Part shown: positions 24,568 through 33,576 of the stretch, in pieces
Numbering within the stretch: position 1 is the stretch's first letter
Layout: every line of letters begins with the position of its first letter
Source: JAMQPK01 sp035937795
GTDB taxonomy: Bacteria; Acidobacteriota; Vicinamibacteria; Vicinamibacterales; JAMQPK01
Direction: 5' to 3'
Length of the DNA: 64,000 bases
Assembly: GCA_035937795.1 (NCBI GenBank)
Contig: DASZHO010000129.1
Location: forward strand, 1 to 64,000
Program-made: the position numbers and the translations under genes
Notes under the pieces: generated by a model
Seen by the model: the letters and a program-made list of their open reading frames with translations, nothing else
Told to the model about the DNA's origin: nothing
Database searches by the model: none

Positions 24568-25463
24568 CCACGAAGCACGGAATGATCCACGCGGCGGTCA
24601 TCATCAATCCGACGTCCGGCCCTGCGAGGCGAGGTTCGTCAGCCGAACGCGTCGCCATCGCAAAGCGTGTGCTCGAGGCCGCGGGCGTTTCCCACGACAT
24701 ACAACTCACCAAGCGCCGCAATCACGCCTATGACCTGGCGGCGGCCGCCGTGGAAGCGGGCGCCACACTTGTGATCGTGTGGGGAGGCGACGGCACGATC
24801 AACGAAGTGGCGCAGGCAGTGGCGTTCACCGATGTCTCGCTCGGCTTCGTTCCCGGCGGATCTGGAAACGGCTTTGCGCGCGAGCTGAAAATCCCGTTCG
24901 ACCCGGAGAAGGCGATTCGGCACGCGTTGTCGTCGCCCGATCGCCGCCTCGACGTTGGTGAGATGGCAGGGAGAATGTTCTTCAATATCGCCGGCATCGG
25001 CCTGGACGCCAAGGTCGCCGCCGATGTCGGCACGTTCGGGAACCAGCGCGGCCTGCGGCCCTATCTGCGCGCAAGCGCGCGGGAAGTGCTCGGTTACCTT
25101 CCGCTGACCTACGAGATCGACATCGATGCAGGCAGCGTACGCAGAGACGCGCTGATCGTGGCGCTCGCCAATTCTCGGCAGTACGGCTTCGGCGCGCGTA
25201 TCGCGCCGCTCGCCCTTCTCGATGACGGCCTGCTCGATCTCGTCGTCGTCGAGGCCCGGTCGTTTCTCGGCAACGCGGTGCGCGTGCCGTCTCTGTTCAC
25301 CGGCGATTTTCACAAGCGATCCGGCGTGTCCTCATGGAAAGTGCGCGAAGTGCGCGTGCGCGCCAGCCAGCGAATGCTCTTTCATGTGGACGGAGAGGTC
25401 GTCGAAGGTGGCCATGAGCTCGCCGCGCGCGTTCACGCGGGCGCCCTGCGCGTTCGCGCATAG
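24564..25463 (+). CDS. Diacylglycerol/sphingosine-kinase family lipid kinase
   Basis: 299 residues. Catalytic DAGK domain: INPTSGPARRGSS, VWGGDGTINEVAQ (nucleotide-binding GGDGT), GFVPGGSGNGFARELKIP, then a beta-sandwich with AGIGLDAKVAADV and HVDGEVVEGG. The ATP-dependent enzyme phosphorylates diacylglycerol or a related lipid at the membrane. The ATG overlaps the permease stop. A second, distinct family member lies at 34386-35294. Confidence 0.9.
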   Translation: MTTKHGMIHAAVIINPTSGPARRGSSAERVAIAKRVLEAAGVSHDIQLTKRRNHAYDLAAAAVEAGATLVIVWGGDGTINEVAQAVAFTDVSLGFVPGGSGNGFARELKIPFDPEKAIRHALSSPDRRLDVGEMAGRMFFNIAGIGLDAKVAADVGTFGNQRGLRPYLRASAREVLGYLPLTYEIDIDAGSVRRDALIVALANSRQYGFGARIAPLALLDDGLLDLVVVEARSFLGNAVRVPSLFTGDFHKRSGVSSWKVREVRVRASQRMLFHVDGEVVEGGHELAARVHAGALRVRA

Positions 25464-25471
25464 AAGAGTGG

Positions 25472-27121
25472 TCAATTGACGCCGACGGCGGTCCACGCCT
25501 GCGTCACGGCTCGCTCCGGCGCGCTGCCGGTGCCATACAAGTCGCGGGCGGCCTGAATGGTGGCCGCGCGGGCCATCGAGAATCTCGCGTTGGCCGTCAG
25601 CATCTGGGTGAAGCCCCGATAGAACACCTTTTCAATCTGGTCCCGATTGGCCGGGCCGACGCCCTGCACCGCCTGACCCGACGTCCGATTGGTGCCGCCT
25701 TCGATCGCCAGATAAAACGCCTGGTCGACGATGGTGCAGTTGGTGTGCACGCCGCCGTTGTCGCCGGTGCCCGTGTAGCGCTTCGAGTAATGATCGGGAT
25801 CGCCGAACACGCCTGGATTGTCGAACGACCGGATCCCCCCCGGACGGAAGACGTCCGAACCCAGCTCGTAGCTGGCCTGCATGAGGCCGTCCCCGGCTGG
25901 CTGGAAGAAGAATTTCACCGACACGCCAATGAAATCCGAAAACGCCTCGTTCAGCGCACCCGACTCGTTCATGTAAATCAGCCCCGAGGAAAACTCCGTG
26001 ACGCCGTGGCTGAGCTCGTGCGCCACGATGTCCAGCCCGCTGGAAAAAAAATCGACGGTCTGGTGGAACGCCGCCGACCTGAACCCGGGCGGCAGCCCTT
26101 CGCCATAGACGACGATGCCATCGCCTGCGTAGAACGCGTTCAGATAGAAGAGGCCGACGATGTCCGAGGAGGCAGAGCCGAGATCGGACCGCCGGGCCGG
26201 ATGCAGCACGACGGTGAGCGCAAGATCTTTGTTGTCCAGACCATGCCGGCCGAACCGCTTGAAGTAGTAGTCATACGTGTAACCCGCGTACACGTGGCCG
26301 TCGACGTCTGGTCCGTCGCTCCAGACATTGTCCGGGCTGCTCGCCAGATCGTTGACGCCCAGCGAAATCACGCCGTTCAGGAAGTCGAGCGAGCGCGAGA
26401 CATTCCCCTTCATATCGAACGTGGCGATGTCGGGCGGCCGCAGGAGATCCTCGGTGACATACGCGCCGCGGTCGGCCCGCGCGCTCACTTTCTTGGTGTC
26501 GCCGAACACGCCGGTGCCCTTGCCGATCGCCGCCTGGCGCTGAATATTGCTGTATTGCAGGATGACCGCGCCGCTGCGCGCGTCCAGGAAGTAGACGATC
26601 CGATCGGTGGGCGTTTTGACGAGAAACCGGTACGCGAGGGCGTAGCCGCCCGCCGCGTCGGTGCCGATGTCGACCGGCAGGATCACGAGCTCGGGGCCCT
26701 GATCGATCACGAGATCCGGCGGCCCCAGCTGCCTCACGTTGTCGGTGGCCATTTCGGCGGAGAGCTGAGGCGTGGTGTCAATGTTGACGGAAGGGTAGAT
26801 CTGGCCGAACACCGAGACCGACAGCGGCCCGTCCATCTGGCGCGTCACATCTGCGCCGAAGACCCGCACGCCCTGATAGTACTGATCGAACCGCTCGTGC
26901 GACCGCCCGGCGAGCAGGGTGTCGTCGGTGACCGCGCGCAGACGCAGATCGCCGCTCCGCTGCATCTGCCTGACAGCCGTGTCCCACTGTCGAAGCTCCG
27001 GGAGCGAGGACGCGGTCACCGTGACCCGATCCGGTGCGGCGCCGGTGAGTGCCGGTGGGCGCGCCAGCATCATCGATGCGACGAGTGCAGCGCTGAGAAA
27101 CGTCGTGATCCTTGGAGGCAT
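25472..27121 (-). CDS. Secreted M4 (thermolysin-family) metallopeptidase
   Basis: 549 residues from the ATG at 27121; signal peptide ITTFLSAALVASMMLARPPA. Propeptide (FTP/PepSY-like) about 30-210, catalytic domain about 220-549: DIVAHELSHGVTEFSSGL (HExxH), GALNEAFSDFIG (ligand Glu 20 residues on), NGGVHTNCTIVDQAFYLAIEGG (catalytic His region) and the C-terminal RAATIQAARDLYG helix. Zinc endopeptidase, matured by self-cleavage, secreted for protein breakdown. A TACGAT hexamer 5 nt before the ATG suggests a leaderless mRNA. Divergent from the PPK2 gene. Confidence 0.92.
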   Translation of the reverse strand: MPPRITTFLSAALVASMMLARPPALTGAAPDRVTVTASSLPELRQWDTAVRQMQRSGDLRLRAVTDDTLLAGRSHERFDQYYQGVRVFGADVTRQMDGPLSVSVFGQIYPSVNIDTTPQLSAEMATDNVRQLGPPDLVIDQGPELVILPVDIGTDAAGGYALAYRFLVKTPTDRIVYFLDARSGAVILQYSNIQRQAAIGKGTGVFGDTKKVSARADRGAYVTEDLLRPPDIATFDMKGNVSRSLDFLNGVISLGVNDLASSPDNVWSDGPDVDGHVYAGYTYDYYFKRFGRHGLDNKDLALTVVLHPARRSDLGSASSDIVGLFYLNAFYAGDGIVVYGEGLPPGFRSAAFHQTVDFFSSGLDIVAHELSHGVTEFSSGLIYMNESGALNEAFSDFIGVSVKFFFQPAGDGLMQASYELGSDVFRPGGIRSFDNPGVFGDPDHYSKRYTGTGDNGGVHTNCTIVDQAFYLAIEGGTNRTSGQAVQGVGPANRDQIEKVFYRGFTQMLTANARFSMARAATIQAARDLYGTGSAPERAVTQAWTAVGVN

Positions 27122-27189
27122 CACTAATCGTAACCCGAGTTCAAGGCGGAGCGCCGAACGTGGGCCGCTCGCTTTATACTTTTGCACCT
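27122..27189. promoter_or_regulatory. Divergent promoter region with -10 boxes close to both start codons
   Basis: Minus strand: TACGAT (27127-27132), 5 nt from the M4 peptidase ATG. Plus strand: TATACT (27175-27180), 9 nt from the PPK2 ATG. No ribosome-binding site for either gene. -35 elements are poor. Confidence 0.45.
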
Positions 27190-28059
27190 ATGAATGTGGC
27201 TCGCTTTCGCGTCCAAGCCGGAGATCGAAAGCCGCTCGACCGTCAGCGCCGCGACTTCACCGGCGGCTTCAGCGGCAAAGACGACGCCCAGAAGCATCTC
27301 GACGGCCGGCTCCAGCGCCTCGAGGGGCTGCAGGACAAGTTGTACGGACAGCGGCGATATGCGCTGCTCGTCATCCTGCAGGGCATGGACAGCGCGGGCA
27401 AGGACAGCACGATCAATCACGTCTTTCGCGGGTTCAATCCCGCCGGCCTGGCCGTTCATAGCTTCAAGCAGCCGTCTTCAGAAGAGCTCCTCCATGACTT
27501 TCTGTGGCGCGAATGCCGCGTCTTGCCCGCGCGCGGCCAGATCGGCGTGTTCAATCGGTCGTATTACGAGGAGGTGCTCGTGGTCCGCGTGCACCCTGAG
27601 TTGCTGGAAAACGAGTGCCTGCCCGCCAGGCGGGTGGGGTCGAAGATCTGGAGTGAACGCTTCGAAGACATCAACGCGTTCGAGCGGCACTTGTGGCGAA
27701 ACGGCACCCACGTCCTGAAGTTCTTTCTGAATATTTCGCGGAGGGAGCAGGAAAAGCGCCTGCTGGCGAGAATCGAAGATCCGTCCAAGAACTGGAAATT
27801 CTCGCCGGGCGATCTGCCCGAGCGTTTGAAGTGGCGTGCGTACATGGCCGCCTATGCCGACGCGCTTGCCGCCACGAGCACCGATCACGCGCCCTGGTAC
27901 GTGATCCCTGCCGATCACAAGTGGTTCGCGCACGCGGCAATCGCTGAAATTCTCTACGAAACGCTGTCCGGGTTCGATCTTCGCTTCCCGGCGCTGTCCC
28001 CGGCTCAGCAGCGCGAGTTGAGTCAGGCGCACCGGCAGTTGAAGCGGCAGAAGCGCTGA
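27190..28059 (+). CDS. ppk2: Polyphosphate kinase 2 family protein
   Basis: 289 residues. Walker A-like ILQGMDSAGKDSTINHVFRG (residues about 60-78), SFKQPSSEELLHDFLWR, Walker B region GQIGVFNRSYYEEVLVVRVH, lid RIEDPSKNWKFSPGD and HAPWYVIPADHKWFAH. PPK2 uses polyphosphate to phosphorylate nucleotides (class I: NDP to NTP; others NMP). The 289-residue single domain is standard. Start chosen by the conserved N terminus and the -10 box upstream. Confidence 0.93.
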   Translation: MNVARFRVQAGDRKPLDRQRRDFTGGFSGKDDAQKHLDGRLQRLEGLQDKLYGQRRYALLVILQGMDSAGKDSTINHVFRGFNPAGLAVHSFKQPSSEELLHDFLWRECRVLPARGQIGVFNRSYYEEVLVVRVHPELLENECLPARRVGSKIWSERFEDINAFERHLWRNGTHVLKFFLNISRREQEKRLLARIEDPSKNWKFSPGDLPERLKWRAYMAAYADALAATSTDHAPWYVIPADHKWFAHAAIAEILYETLSGFDLRFPALSPAQQRELSQAHRQLKRQKR

Positions 28060-28062
28060 ATT

Positions 28063-28926
28063 TCAGCGTACGGGGTCTTTGAGCAGCTCGGCTTTCGCGC
28101 GCTCGAGCATGAACGTGAGCGATTCCTTTGGGACCTCTGTTACGAACGGCTTGATCAGCCACCGGAATACGAACGGCACCTCGCGCGACAACGTCAATGA
28201 TTCACACTGAATGTAAGTGCCGCCGTCGCGCTCGAGGAACCGCCAGTACGTGTTCAGCCGCCACATGAAGCCGTTTTCCTCGCCCTCCCGTTTCGGCTGC
28301 TCCCGTGGCGTGCCGGCATCGGCGATCTCGACGATGCGCGTGCTGCGAATCCGGCTGTAGGCGCGGTCGGACGCGGGTCGAAAAAAATCAGCCTCGTTCT
28401 CGGTGTCCATGGTCACGCCGATAATCTTCTTGAAGTGAAAGCGGAGCGCCACGCGGAAATGATCCGCCGTTCGTTCCAGCGTTTTCGACCGGACGATGCC
28501 CGGAGCGAAGACCTGCCAGTGGCGATCGTAATCCTCCATCAACGCGACCGCTGAATCCACGCGCACGCCCGGCACGAACACGAGGCCGACCCAGTGGTGA
28601 ATCAGGGCGTCGGGCGCGTCGATCGATTTCGATCCGTCGAGCGTTTCCAGCCGCTCGATGACGATCCCGCCCGAGTGCAGGCCGCGCTGCATTTCCTCGC
28701 GCCCGGCCTGCGAAAGCGTGTCTATCCACAAAAACGCCTGGCCGCGCGCCATCTCGGCATCAATCCGCTGCTCGGTCAGCGCGACATAACCATCGAACGC
28801 CGCAGTCGTCTCCGGGTTGAGGCGGGTCGCATGAAGACAAACGGCCGCCGCCAGCACGAACGCCGCCGGCGCGAAGGCTGGCAGTGCCGGACGGCCGCGT
28901 CGATGGAGAAGGCGTTGTGCAGACAC
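28063..28926 (-). CDS. Secreted protein with SRPBCC-like region, unknown function
   Basis: 287 residues, signal peptide (FAPAAFVLAAAVCLHATRL). A helical N-terminal part (FDGYVALTEQRIDAEMARG) is followed by a likely helix-grip region (VDSAVALMEDYDRHWQVFAP; FRVALRFHFKKII; YIQCESLTLSREVPFVFRWLIKPF), reminiscent of START/polyketide-cyclase-like lipid-binding domains. The family match is by impression only. It lies 21 bp after the VWA gene at the 3' end of the TolC/VWA operon, and meets PPK2 tail to tail with a 3-bp gap. Confidence 0.6.
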   Translation of the reverse strand: MSAQRLLHRRGRPALPAFAPAAFVLAAAVCLHATRLNPETTAAFDGYVALTEQRIDAEMARGQAFLWIDTLSQAGREEMQRGLHSGGIVIERLETLDGSKSIDAPDALIHHWVGLVFVPGVRVDSAVALMEDYDRHWQVFAPGIVRSKTLERTADHFRVALRFHFKKIIGVTMDTENEADFFRPASDRAYSRIRSTRIVEIADAGTPREQPKREGEENGFMWRLNTYWRFLERDGGTYIQCESLTLSREVPFVFRWLIKPFVTEVPKESLTFMLERAKAELLKDPVR

Positions 28927-28947
28927 GACTGGGTTCCGCCGGGCGGC

Positions 28948-30687
28948 TCAGTTCGTGATGCGGAAGAGGATGACGGTCTTCGCGTCCGGACCGGTCGGGC
29001 TGGTGGCCACCACCTCGATGCGGTAGTCTTCCGGCGGAAATCTGGCGAGCGGAAGATCGAACTGGACCATGCCCGGCGGCAGCGCGGCCGGCACCCGGCT
29101 GAGGGTCTCGATTGGCGTGCCGGCGCGGTTCATCAGCGTGGCGGTGACTTCGGGAGCGCTGTCGTCGGCCGAGTACACTGGAATTCGCACGAGCAGCCGC
29201 TCCGTCCGGCTGAATTCCCGCGCCGCGGCCGGCGCGGCGTCGACGCTCGCGCTTGCCGCTGTGAATTCGCGCGCGTTGCGCGTCCGCAGGATTTGCGGTG
29301 TCGCGATCGTCGGGCGCGATACGCGCAGGTCCGGCACGTCCATCCCCCGGTAATCCGAATCGATCGGCTGGCCGTCGATGCCCTGAACCGTCATCTCCAG
29401 CTCGATGTGCCCGGGCGGGGCATCGAACGCGGCGCGTGAATCGACGCGATCCTGAAACAGTACGCGTCCGTCAGCAGCGGTCGCTTTGAGGATCACCGAC
29501 CCGATGTGTTGATTGCGCGGCGGCGCGGTGCCCGGCTCCCACGTCATGATCACCGTGGTGAGGCCGTTCGGTCCGCGCGAGGTACCGAACCAGGGATGAA
29601 CCAGAGTGCTGACATGCGGCGTCTTTGTCGCCATCGGTATGGCGCGGGGTGGAGGTCCGGCGGCCAGACGCAGCGCTTCTGCGCTCGGCGCCCAGTAGCC
29701 CGAACGCGTGCGAATCTGCGCGCCCGGCCGTTTCACTCGTATCCCGACGGGATGAAATTTTCCATCGCCGGCGCTCGCCGGGCGATAGCTCAGTTCGTAA
29801 TAGCTGTCGAGGTCGCGGGCCGACTGTTGCATGCCCGCGATCAGATCGACGTTGTCGATCGTGGCTTCGCCGCCGGTCTGATCCGCCAGCGATCGGAGCG
29901 ACGAGATTGTCTGATCGGAACCGTTCCCGGCGGAAGGCACGCGAGGATCGATGGGATAGATCGCGACCCCGTATCGGTTGGCCGCATAGACCACACCCCG
30001 CAGACTTCCCATCGGGCCGTCGTTGCGCGACTGCGGCGGCGCAAAGCCTTCGCTCACGAGCACGATCGTCTTGCGTCCGTCCCGCATGGCGCCGATGCGC
30101 AGCGCCAGCGCCTGCAGCGCCGACGAGACGACCTGGGCGCGGCCAGCGTCCGCGGCCGCCGGCGCGCGGCTCATCAGGCTTTCCTCGAACGGTGTGCGCG
30201 GCGCGTAGTCGCCTTTGCGGCCGTCAAACGCGTCGATCGCCGAGTGGAGCGCGCGGCGATCCTCGGTCACCTGGATCCCTCTCAGCGGGTCGAGCGGTTT
30301 CATCACGGCGACAAGATCGTTCGGCCGCAGATCGGAGTCGACGAACTGCGCGAGCGCCGCGCGGGCGCGCGCGCTGTCGCCGGTCTCCACGTGATAGTCG
30401 TCCAGAAAAATCGCGATGAGCCGGCCATCGCGCCCCGATTCGAGCGTCGCGCTGTCGACCGGCCGGGTCTCGCCGTTGTCGCTGATTTCAAAGTCAGCAG
30501 GTTTCAGATCGCGGATGGGGTGGTCGCTGCGGTCGGTGACGATGGCGTCGAGCCGGATGGCATCGGGAGGCGATTCCGCTGGGCCCGCGGGCCTGAAAGC
30601 CAGCCCCACACCCGGAGAGCGCGATGTGGGGCTGGCCATCAGGCCAGTTGACAGCAGGATCGTTAGAGCGACGACAACAGGCTTCAT
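28948..30687 (-). CDS. Secreted VWA-domain protein (acidobacterial VWFA-related type)
   Basis: 579 residues. Signal peptide (VVALTILLSTGLMASP), N-terminal IRLDAIVTDRSDHPIRDLKPADFEISDNG block characteristic of TIGR03436, then a VWA domain in which the first MIDAS motif is FLDDYHVETGDS instead of DxSxS, so the metal site is probably lost; TIVLVSEGF and GVVYAANRYGVAIYPIDPR follow. C-terminal part about 350-579 is beta-rich (Ig-like). Its ATG overlaps the TolC stop (ATGA), so the two are made together, suggesting an outer-membrane or periplasmic role linked to export. Confidence 0.82.
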   Translation of the reverse strand: MKPVVVALTILLSTGLMASPTSRSPGVGLAFRPAGPAESPPDAIRLDAIVTDRSDHPIRDLKPADFEISDNGETRPVDSATLESGRDGRLIAIFLDDYHVETGDSARARAALAQFVDSDLRPNDLVAVMKPLDPLRGIQVTEDRRALHSAIDAFDGRKGDYAPRTPFEESLMSRAPAAADAGRAQVVSSALQALALRIGAMRDGRKTIVLVSEGFAPPQSRNDGPMGSLRGVVYAANRYGVAIYPIDPRVPSAGNGSDQTISSLRSLADQTGGEATIDNVDLIAGMQQSARDLDSYYELSYRPASAGDGKFHPVGIRVKRPGAQIRTRSGYWAPSAEALRLAAGPPPRAIPMATKTPHVSTLVHPWFGTSRGPNGLTTVIMTWEPGTAPPRNQHIGSVILKATAADGRVLFQDRVDSRAAFDAPPGHIELEMTVQGIDGQPIDSDYRGMDVPDLRVSRPTIATPQILRTRNAREFTAASASVDAAPAAAREFSRTERLLVRIPVYSADDSAPEVTATLMNRAGTPIETLSRVPAALPPGMVQFDLPLARFPPEDYRIEVVATSPTGPDAKTVILFRITN

Positions 30688-32354
30688 TTTCCTACAAGGG
30701 TGATGTTGCTGAACGTTCCCGTTTGCTGCACGCGATCGAATTCGACGAGCGCAGTCTGATACGCCGCCACGGCCTGCAGCTCGTTGTTCTGCGCGGTAGC
30801 CAGGTCGCGCTGTGCCTGCACGACCTCGAAGTTGGTGGCCATCCCCACGTTGAACTTGCTGTTGGCGGCGTTGAGCTGTTGCTGGGCGAGCGTCGTCGCC
30901 GACTGCGTTGCCCGCACCCGCTCGACGCCGTTCTGGATGTTGACCGCCGCATTGCTCACATCGGTGGCCACCTGCAGATCAAGCGAGCGCAACTGAACGT
31001 TCACCTGATTCTGCTGGATCTGCCCGCGTGCCAATGCGGCCCCTTGCGCGCTCATCCCCAGCGGATAGCTGAAATTCACCGTGACCGTCCATGTGGGATA
31101 AGTGCCCTTCAATAATGTGTGAAGCGAGTCTGCGTATCCGCCCGGTATGGTGCCGGTGACTACACGGTTGATGCCCGTTCCAGAAGAGACGAATTGCGTT
31201 CCTCCCTGTCCGATAAAGCCATATCGCCCTACAAGATCGGCTTGTGGCAACGTTTGATCGTGCAGGAATTTCAGCGTGACATCGTTGATGGCCATATCCT
31301 TCTTAACCAACGCTACGTCGCTTCTCGTGCTCTTCGCCTTTTCGATGGCCGCGTTCACGTCAATCGGAGCGGGTGAAAAGTTCGGACGATCGACCGGATC
31401 GAGAGTCGAGGTCCAGACCGGATCGTTTGTTCCGCTCACGATGAGCCGCTTGAGCGCGATTTCGTTCGTGCGCGCCGTGCCCTGCGCGGTGACTAGCAGC
31501 TGCTGTTGCGTCGCGGCCTGGGACTGCGCCGTGACGACATCGATTGGCGCCATCGTCCCGATTTGCACTTTGGTCTGGTTGTCCTTGACAAGCTGGTTAG
31601 CCAGGTCCACCGACTGCTGCGCCACGCCGACAGCCTCGATGGCCAATTCGTAATTCCAGTACGCGTTCCGGGTGTTCGCGACCGTATTGACGATGGTAGC
31701 CTGCAGCTGAATATCAGAAATGTCCTGATTGAGCTTGGTAATGACGAGCTGCTCGCGGTTGGTGTCGATACGGAAGTTACGCATCATCGGTTGCGTGTAG
31801 GTTCCAGACCAATTCGGGGTGTACAAAGGATCAAACAGCGATATCTGGGCGGTGGTGGTCTGTCGAGCGTTGTTTAGCGCCGCAACGAAGCTCCCTCCGC
31901 CCCATCTGATGGATTGCGTGATACCCGCATTGTAATTCTGCGTGCCCGCGGTAATTCCTGTGCCGACGGTGGCACCGCTCGTAGTGGTCGTTGCGGGCGT
32001 TGTTGCCGATTGGCTGATGATTGTTGAGGTAAGTATTGGCTTGTACACCGCTTCGAGACTCGCCATCGACAGATCGTAGGTTGGCGAATTCAGCCGCGCG
32101 ACGGCGATGTCGAGGTTGTGGTCCAGCGCCATCTTCACCGTATCGTCAAGGGTCAAGGCCACACGCGGTCCCGCAGACGTCGGCGGGCGCGGCTTGGCGG
32201 TCGCGGGCTGAGCCGGTGCGCCGGCTTGCGCCACAGCCTGTTGCAGCACGGCGTCGCTGATGGCGAGCGAGCGCGGGAAATTGACGGTCTGCGCGGCCGC
32301 CGGCGCGAGTGACGCAAATGTGGCGACAACGAAGAGAAGAGCACGCTTAATCAC
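30684..32354 (-). CDS. TolC-family outer-membrane efflux protein
   Basis: 556 residues from a GTG at 32354 (ggagg six bases upstream; signal peptide IKRALLFVVATFASLAPAAAQ). Two repeats of the OEP domain with long helices: VALTLDDTVKMALDHNLDIAVARL, RNAYWNYELAIEAVGVAQQSVDLANQLVKD and, near the end, NGVERVRATQSATTLAQQQLNAANSKF plus VVQAQRDLATAQNNELQAVAAYQTALVEFDRV. Forms the trimeric channel-tunnel of tripartite exporters. No membrane-fusion protein or RND/ABC pump is encoded beside it; its partners here are the VWA protein and a secreted protein. Confidence 0.92.
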   Translation of the reverse strand: MIKRALLFVVATFASLAPAAAQTVNFPRSLAISDAVLQQAVAQAGAPAQPATAKPRPPTSAGPRVALTLDDTVKMALDHNLDIAVARLNSPTYDLSMASLEAVYKPILTSTIISQSATTPATTTTSGATVGTGITAGTQNYNAGITQSIRWGGGSFVAALNNARQTTTAQISLFDPLYTPNWSGTYTQPMMRNFRIDTNREQLVITKLNQDISDIQLQATIVNTVANTRNAYWNYELAIEAVGVAQQSVDLANQLVKDNQTKVQIGTMAPIDVVTAQSQAATQQQLLVTAQGTARTNEIALKRLIVSGTNDPVWTSTLDPVDRPNFSPAPIDVNAAIEKAKSTRSDVALVKKDMAINDVTLKFLHDQTLPQADLVGRYGFIGQGGTQFVSSGTGINRVVTGTIPGGYADSLHTLLKGTYPTWTVTVNFSYPLGMSAQGAALARGQIQQNQVNVQLRSLDLQVATDVSNAAVNIQNGVERVRATQSATTLAQQQLNAANSKFNVGMATNFEVVQAQRDLATAQNNELQAVAAYQTALVEFDRVQQTGTFSNITLVGK

Positions 32355-32656
32355 AGGATCCTCCAGAAGGTATTCCGACAAGTAGTTCTCTAAGGTTAGC
32401 CTACGACAGAGAGGTTGAAAGAATTTACGCGAAAACTCAAGTCAGGGTTCCCGGCGCCCCTGGGCCGCCCGTGCCCCCCCGGGTTGTGCCGCCGCCCCGG
32501 GGTTGTGCGAGGGGTGCTCCGGGGTTGTGGCGCTGGTCCCAGGCTGTGCCACGGGTGCCAGGTGGTGTCGCAAGCCCCCGCCGTGTGTCCCCCTGTCTGG
32601 CCCCACTCGGCTCGCTTGGCGGCGTGCCTGGTAGGCTTTTTGCGTGACGGTGGGAC
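32355..32656. other. 302-bp intergenic region with 20-bp repeats
   Basis: Between the divergent TolC and SGNH lipoprotein genes. It contains the TolC ribosome-binding site, the five-copy 20-bp repeat at 32471-32570 and, close to the lipoprotein gene, TAGGCT (32631-32636), a possible -10. No gene seen. Confidence 0.6.
32471..32570. repeat. Five imperfect 20-bp tandem repeats
   Basis: Five consecutive 20-bp units end in gggttgtgcc, ggttgtgcga, ggggttgtgg, aggctgtgcc and ggtggtgtcg. Each consists of a C/G-rich half and a (G)GTTGTGC-like half. The block is close to 75% GC. Confidence 0.75.
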
Positions 32657-33532
32657 ATGCTGACTCGCGCCTCTCTGGCCGTCCTGATGCCGGCTGTCTT
32701 CCTGACGGTTTCGTGCTCCGGCAGTCAGAGTCCGTCCGGACCGACTCCGCTTCCCCAGCCCAACTCGACGATGTTCTACACCGCCATGGGCGCGAGCGAT
32801 GTGAACGGCGTCGGCGCAAGCATGGAGTGTCTGGATCTGTTTGGAGAGTGTCCCGCCTCGACCGGTTATGTCTTCGTCGCGAGACGCCAGCTGCAGGCGA
32901 AAGGCTTCACGGTCAACTTTTCCCAGCTCGGAATTCCGACGGCCACGATCGGAAGGGATTTCGAGAATCTCGGCAACGCGCACAATCATCTCGTCATCGG
33001 GAACCTGATCGAGAACGAAGCGCCGGTTGTTCACGCGGAGTCGACGCTGATCACGATCTTTACAGGAGCCAATGACGTGAACGTCGTCACCGGTGCGCTG
33101 GGAGCTGGCGACGGCGGAAGCGACCAGCTCGGCTACATCAACAAACAAGTGAGCGCGTTCGGGGCCGACTATGCGACGCTGCTGAACCTGCTGCGCGGCC
33201 GCGCGCCCTCGGCGCGAATTGTCGTGTTGAACTTGCCGAACATGGGCGCGATGCCGTTTCTGGCGAGCGCGTCGCTTGCCCAGCGGCAGGCCGCACAGAA
33301 GCTCTCGGTCGGCATGACGACAACGGTCATCAATCCGCTGACCGCCGGGAACGCTCTGGTGATCGACATGATGTGCGACCCCCGCTCGTATCAAGCCTCG
33401 ACCTATTCGAGCGACGGCTTCCACCCGAGCGACATCGGCTATGCGTGGATCGCCGGGGAAGTCGTTTCAGCCGCCACTACCAGCTACAAGTCGCCCCAGG
33501 CAAGCTGTGCGCAGATGAGCCTTGTGCCCTGA
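32657..33532 (+). CDS. SGNH/GDSL-hydrolase-like lipoprotein
   Basis: 291 residues. Lipoprotein signal with FLTVSC (Cys20). SGNH blocks: I as FYTAMGASDVNG (Ser in GAS instead of GDS), block III as FTGANDVN (G-x-N-D) and block V as SSDGFHPSDIGYAWIA (D-x-x-H: catalytic Asp and His). Block II Gly is less clear (SQLGIPTATI). Likely a lipid-anchored esterase/lipase or acyl hydrolase at the outer membrane. Four cysteines in ECLDLFGEC and elsewhere may form disulfides. Confidence 0.82.
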   Translation: MLTRASLAVLMPAVFLTVSCSGSQSPSGPTPLPQPNSTMFYTAMGASDVNGVGASMECLDLFGECPASTGYVFVARRQLQAKGFTVNFSQLGIPTATIGRDFENLGNAHNHLVIGNLIENEAPVVHAESTLITIFTGANDVNVVTGALGAGDGGSDQLGYINKQVSAFGADYATLLNLLRGRAPSARIVVLNLPNMGAMPFLASASLAQRQAAQKLSVGMTTTVINPLTAGNALVIDMMCDPRSYQASTYSSDGFHPSDIGYAWIAGEVVSAATTSYKSPQASCAQMSLVP

Positions 33533-33572
33533 GCCCCGAAGCCCAGAGCCCAAAGCCCAGAGCCCGAAGCCC
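33531..33572. repeat. Heptamer array, family A, six units between convergent stops
   Basis: gagcccc, gaagccc, agagccc, aaagccc, agagccc, gaagccc. Starts inside the TGA of the lipoprotein gene and ends 4 bp before the stop of the converging phosphoesterase gene. Confidence 0.92.
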
Positions 33573-33576
33573 ACTC

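Noticed and set aside
25745..27127. 460-codon open frame on the plus strand
   Set aside because: Antisense to the M4 peptidase whose catalytic motifs are intact.
32471..32570. CRISPR array
   Set aside because: Twenty-base units are directly adjacent and imperfect, without spacers or cas genes.
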